Positions 6,527-6,623 of a stretch of DNA of 6,623 nt are shown in pieces. Position 1 is the stretch's first letter, and each line of letters begins with the position of its first letter. Origin of the DNA: an uncultured Bacillota bacterium (GTDB lineage: Bacteria > Bacillota > Clostridia > Peptostreptococcales > Anaerovoracaceae); NCBI GenBank assembly GCA_946541435.1, contig CAMNJK010000089.1, positions 1 to 6,623 on the forward strand, given 5' to 3'. The position numbers were made by a program, and so were the translations under genes. A model generated the notes under the pieces. That model did no database searches. It saw nothing but the letters and a program-made list of their open reading frames with translations, and was not told the DNA's origin.

Positions 6527-6569
6527 AGTTAAGTCGTGGGAGCCGGTGTTTCAGGCGCCCCGCACACAT

Positions 6570-6623
6570 GGGGCATTAGCTCAGCTGGGAGAGCGCCAGG
6601 TTCGCAATCTGGAGGTCAGGGGT
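6570..6623 (+). tRNA. tRNA-Ala (anticodon CGC), 3' part beyond window
   Basis: The first 54 nt of a tRNA fold as expected: acceptor 5' strand GGGGCAT, TA at positions 8-9, D-arm GCTC-AGCTGGGA-GAGC, anticodon stem CCAGG/TCTGG with one G-T pair, loop TTCGCAA with anticodon CGC at 6604-6606, variable loop AGGTC and the start of the T-stem AGGGG. CGC reads the alanine codon GCG. The GGGGC acceptor strand fits alanine tRNAs; the G3-U70 identity pair cannot be checked because the 3' strand is outside the window. This minor isoacceptor suits a genome with GC-rich codon use. Confidence 0.93.

Overview
The window reads as chromosomal DNA of a low-to-medium-GC-lineage Firmicute, most likely a clostridial anaerobe. 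The evidence is the strong AGGAGG-type ribosome binding sites before most genes, sigma-A style promoters (two of them with an extended TGn -10), a PucR/CdaR-type regulator, an LplJ-length lipoate ligase and a lipoprotein signal typical of Gram-positives. The coding DNA is fairly GC-rich (a little over half by eye) and the main promoter regions are AT-rich. I cannot name the species. There are no mobile elements, CRISPR arrays or rRNA genes.

Layout. Positions 1-743 (minus) hold the 5' two thirds of a class I/II PLP aminotransferase gene that runs off the left edge. Upstream of it on the same strand lies an ornithine cyclodeaminase/mu-crystallin family gene (852-1862), so transcription runs right to left: OCD, then aminotransferase. 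A divergent control region (1863-2033) separates this pair from a rightward PucR-family regulator (2034-3200). Only 16 bases later comes lplA, a lipoate-protein ligase (3217-4212). After an AT-rich gap with an inverted repeat and a consensus extended -10 promoter, a long gene encodes a lipid-anchored amidohydrolase of the Amidohydro_3/YtcJ type (4364-6310). The last 313 bases hold a noncoding stretch with competing hairpins, a possible terminator, a promoter, and the first 54 nt of tRNA-Ala(CGC), cut off by the right edge.

How it may work together. The arrangement suggests a small catabolic or imino-acid locus. The divergent PucR protein would respond to a metabolite and control the aminotransferase/OCD pair, probably through TTGTA/TACAA half-sites in the shared promoter region. 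Transamination of a diamino or keto-forming amino acid can give a cyclic imine, which OCD-family enzymes can reduce or form, so the pair is chemically coherent. The lipoprotein amidohydrolase could release a substrate outside the membrane, but it has its own promoter and its link to the locus is only positional. The lipoate ligase is a housekeeping salvage enzyme whose tight linkage to a PucR gene is the least expected part. No clearly new multi-gene system is evident. The most unusual points are the regulator-lplA coupling, the altered metal-motif context in the amidohydrolase, and the structured noncoding stretch before the tRNA.
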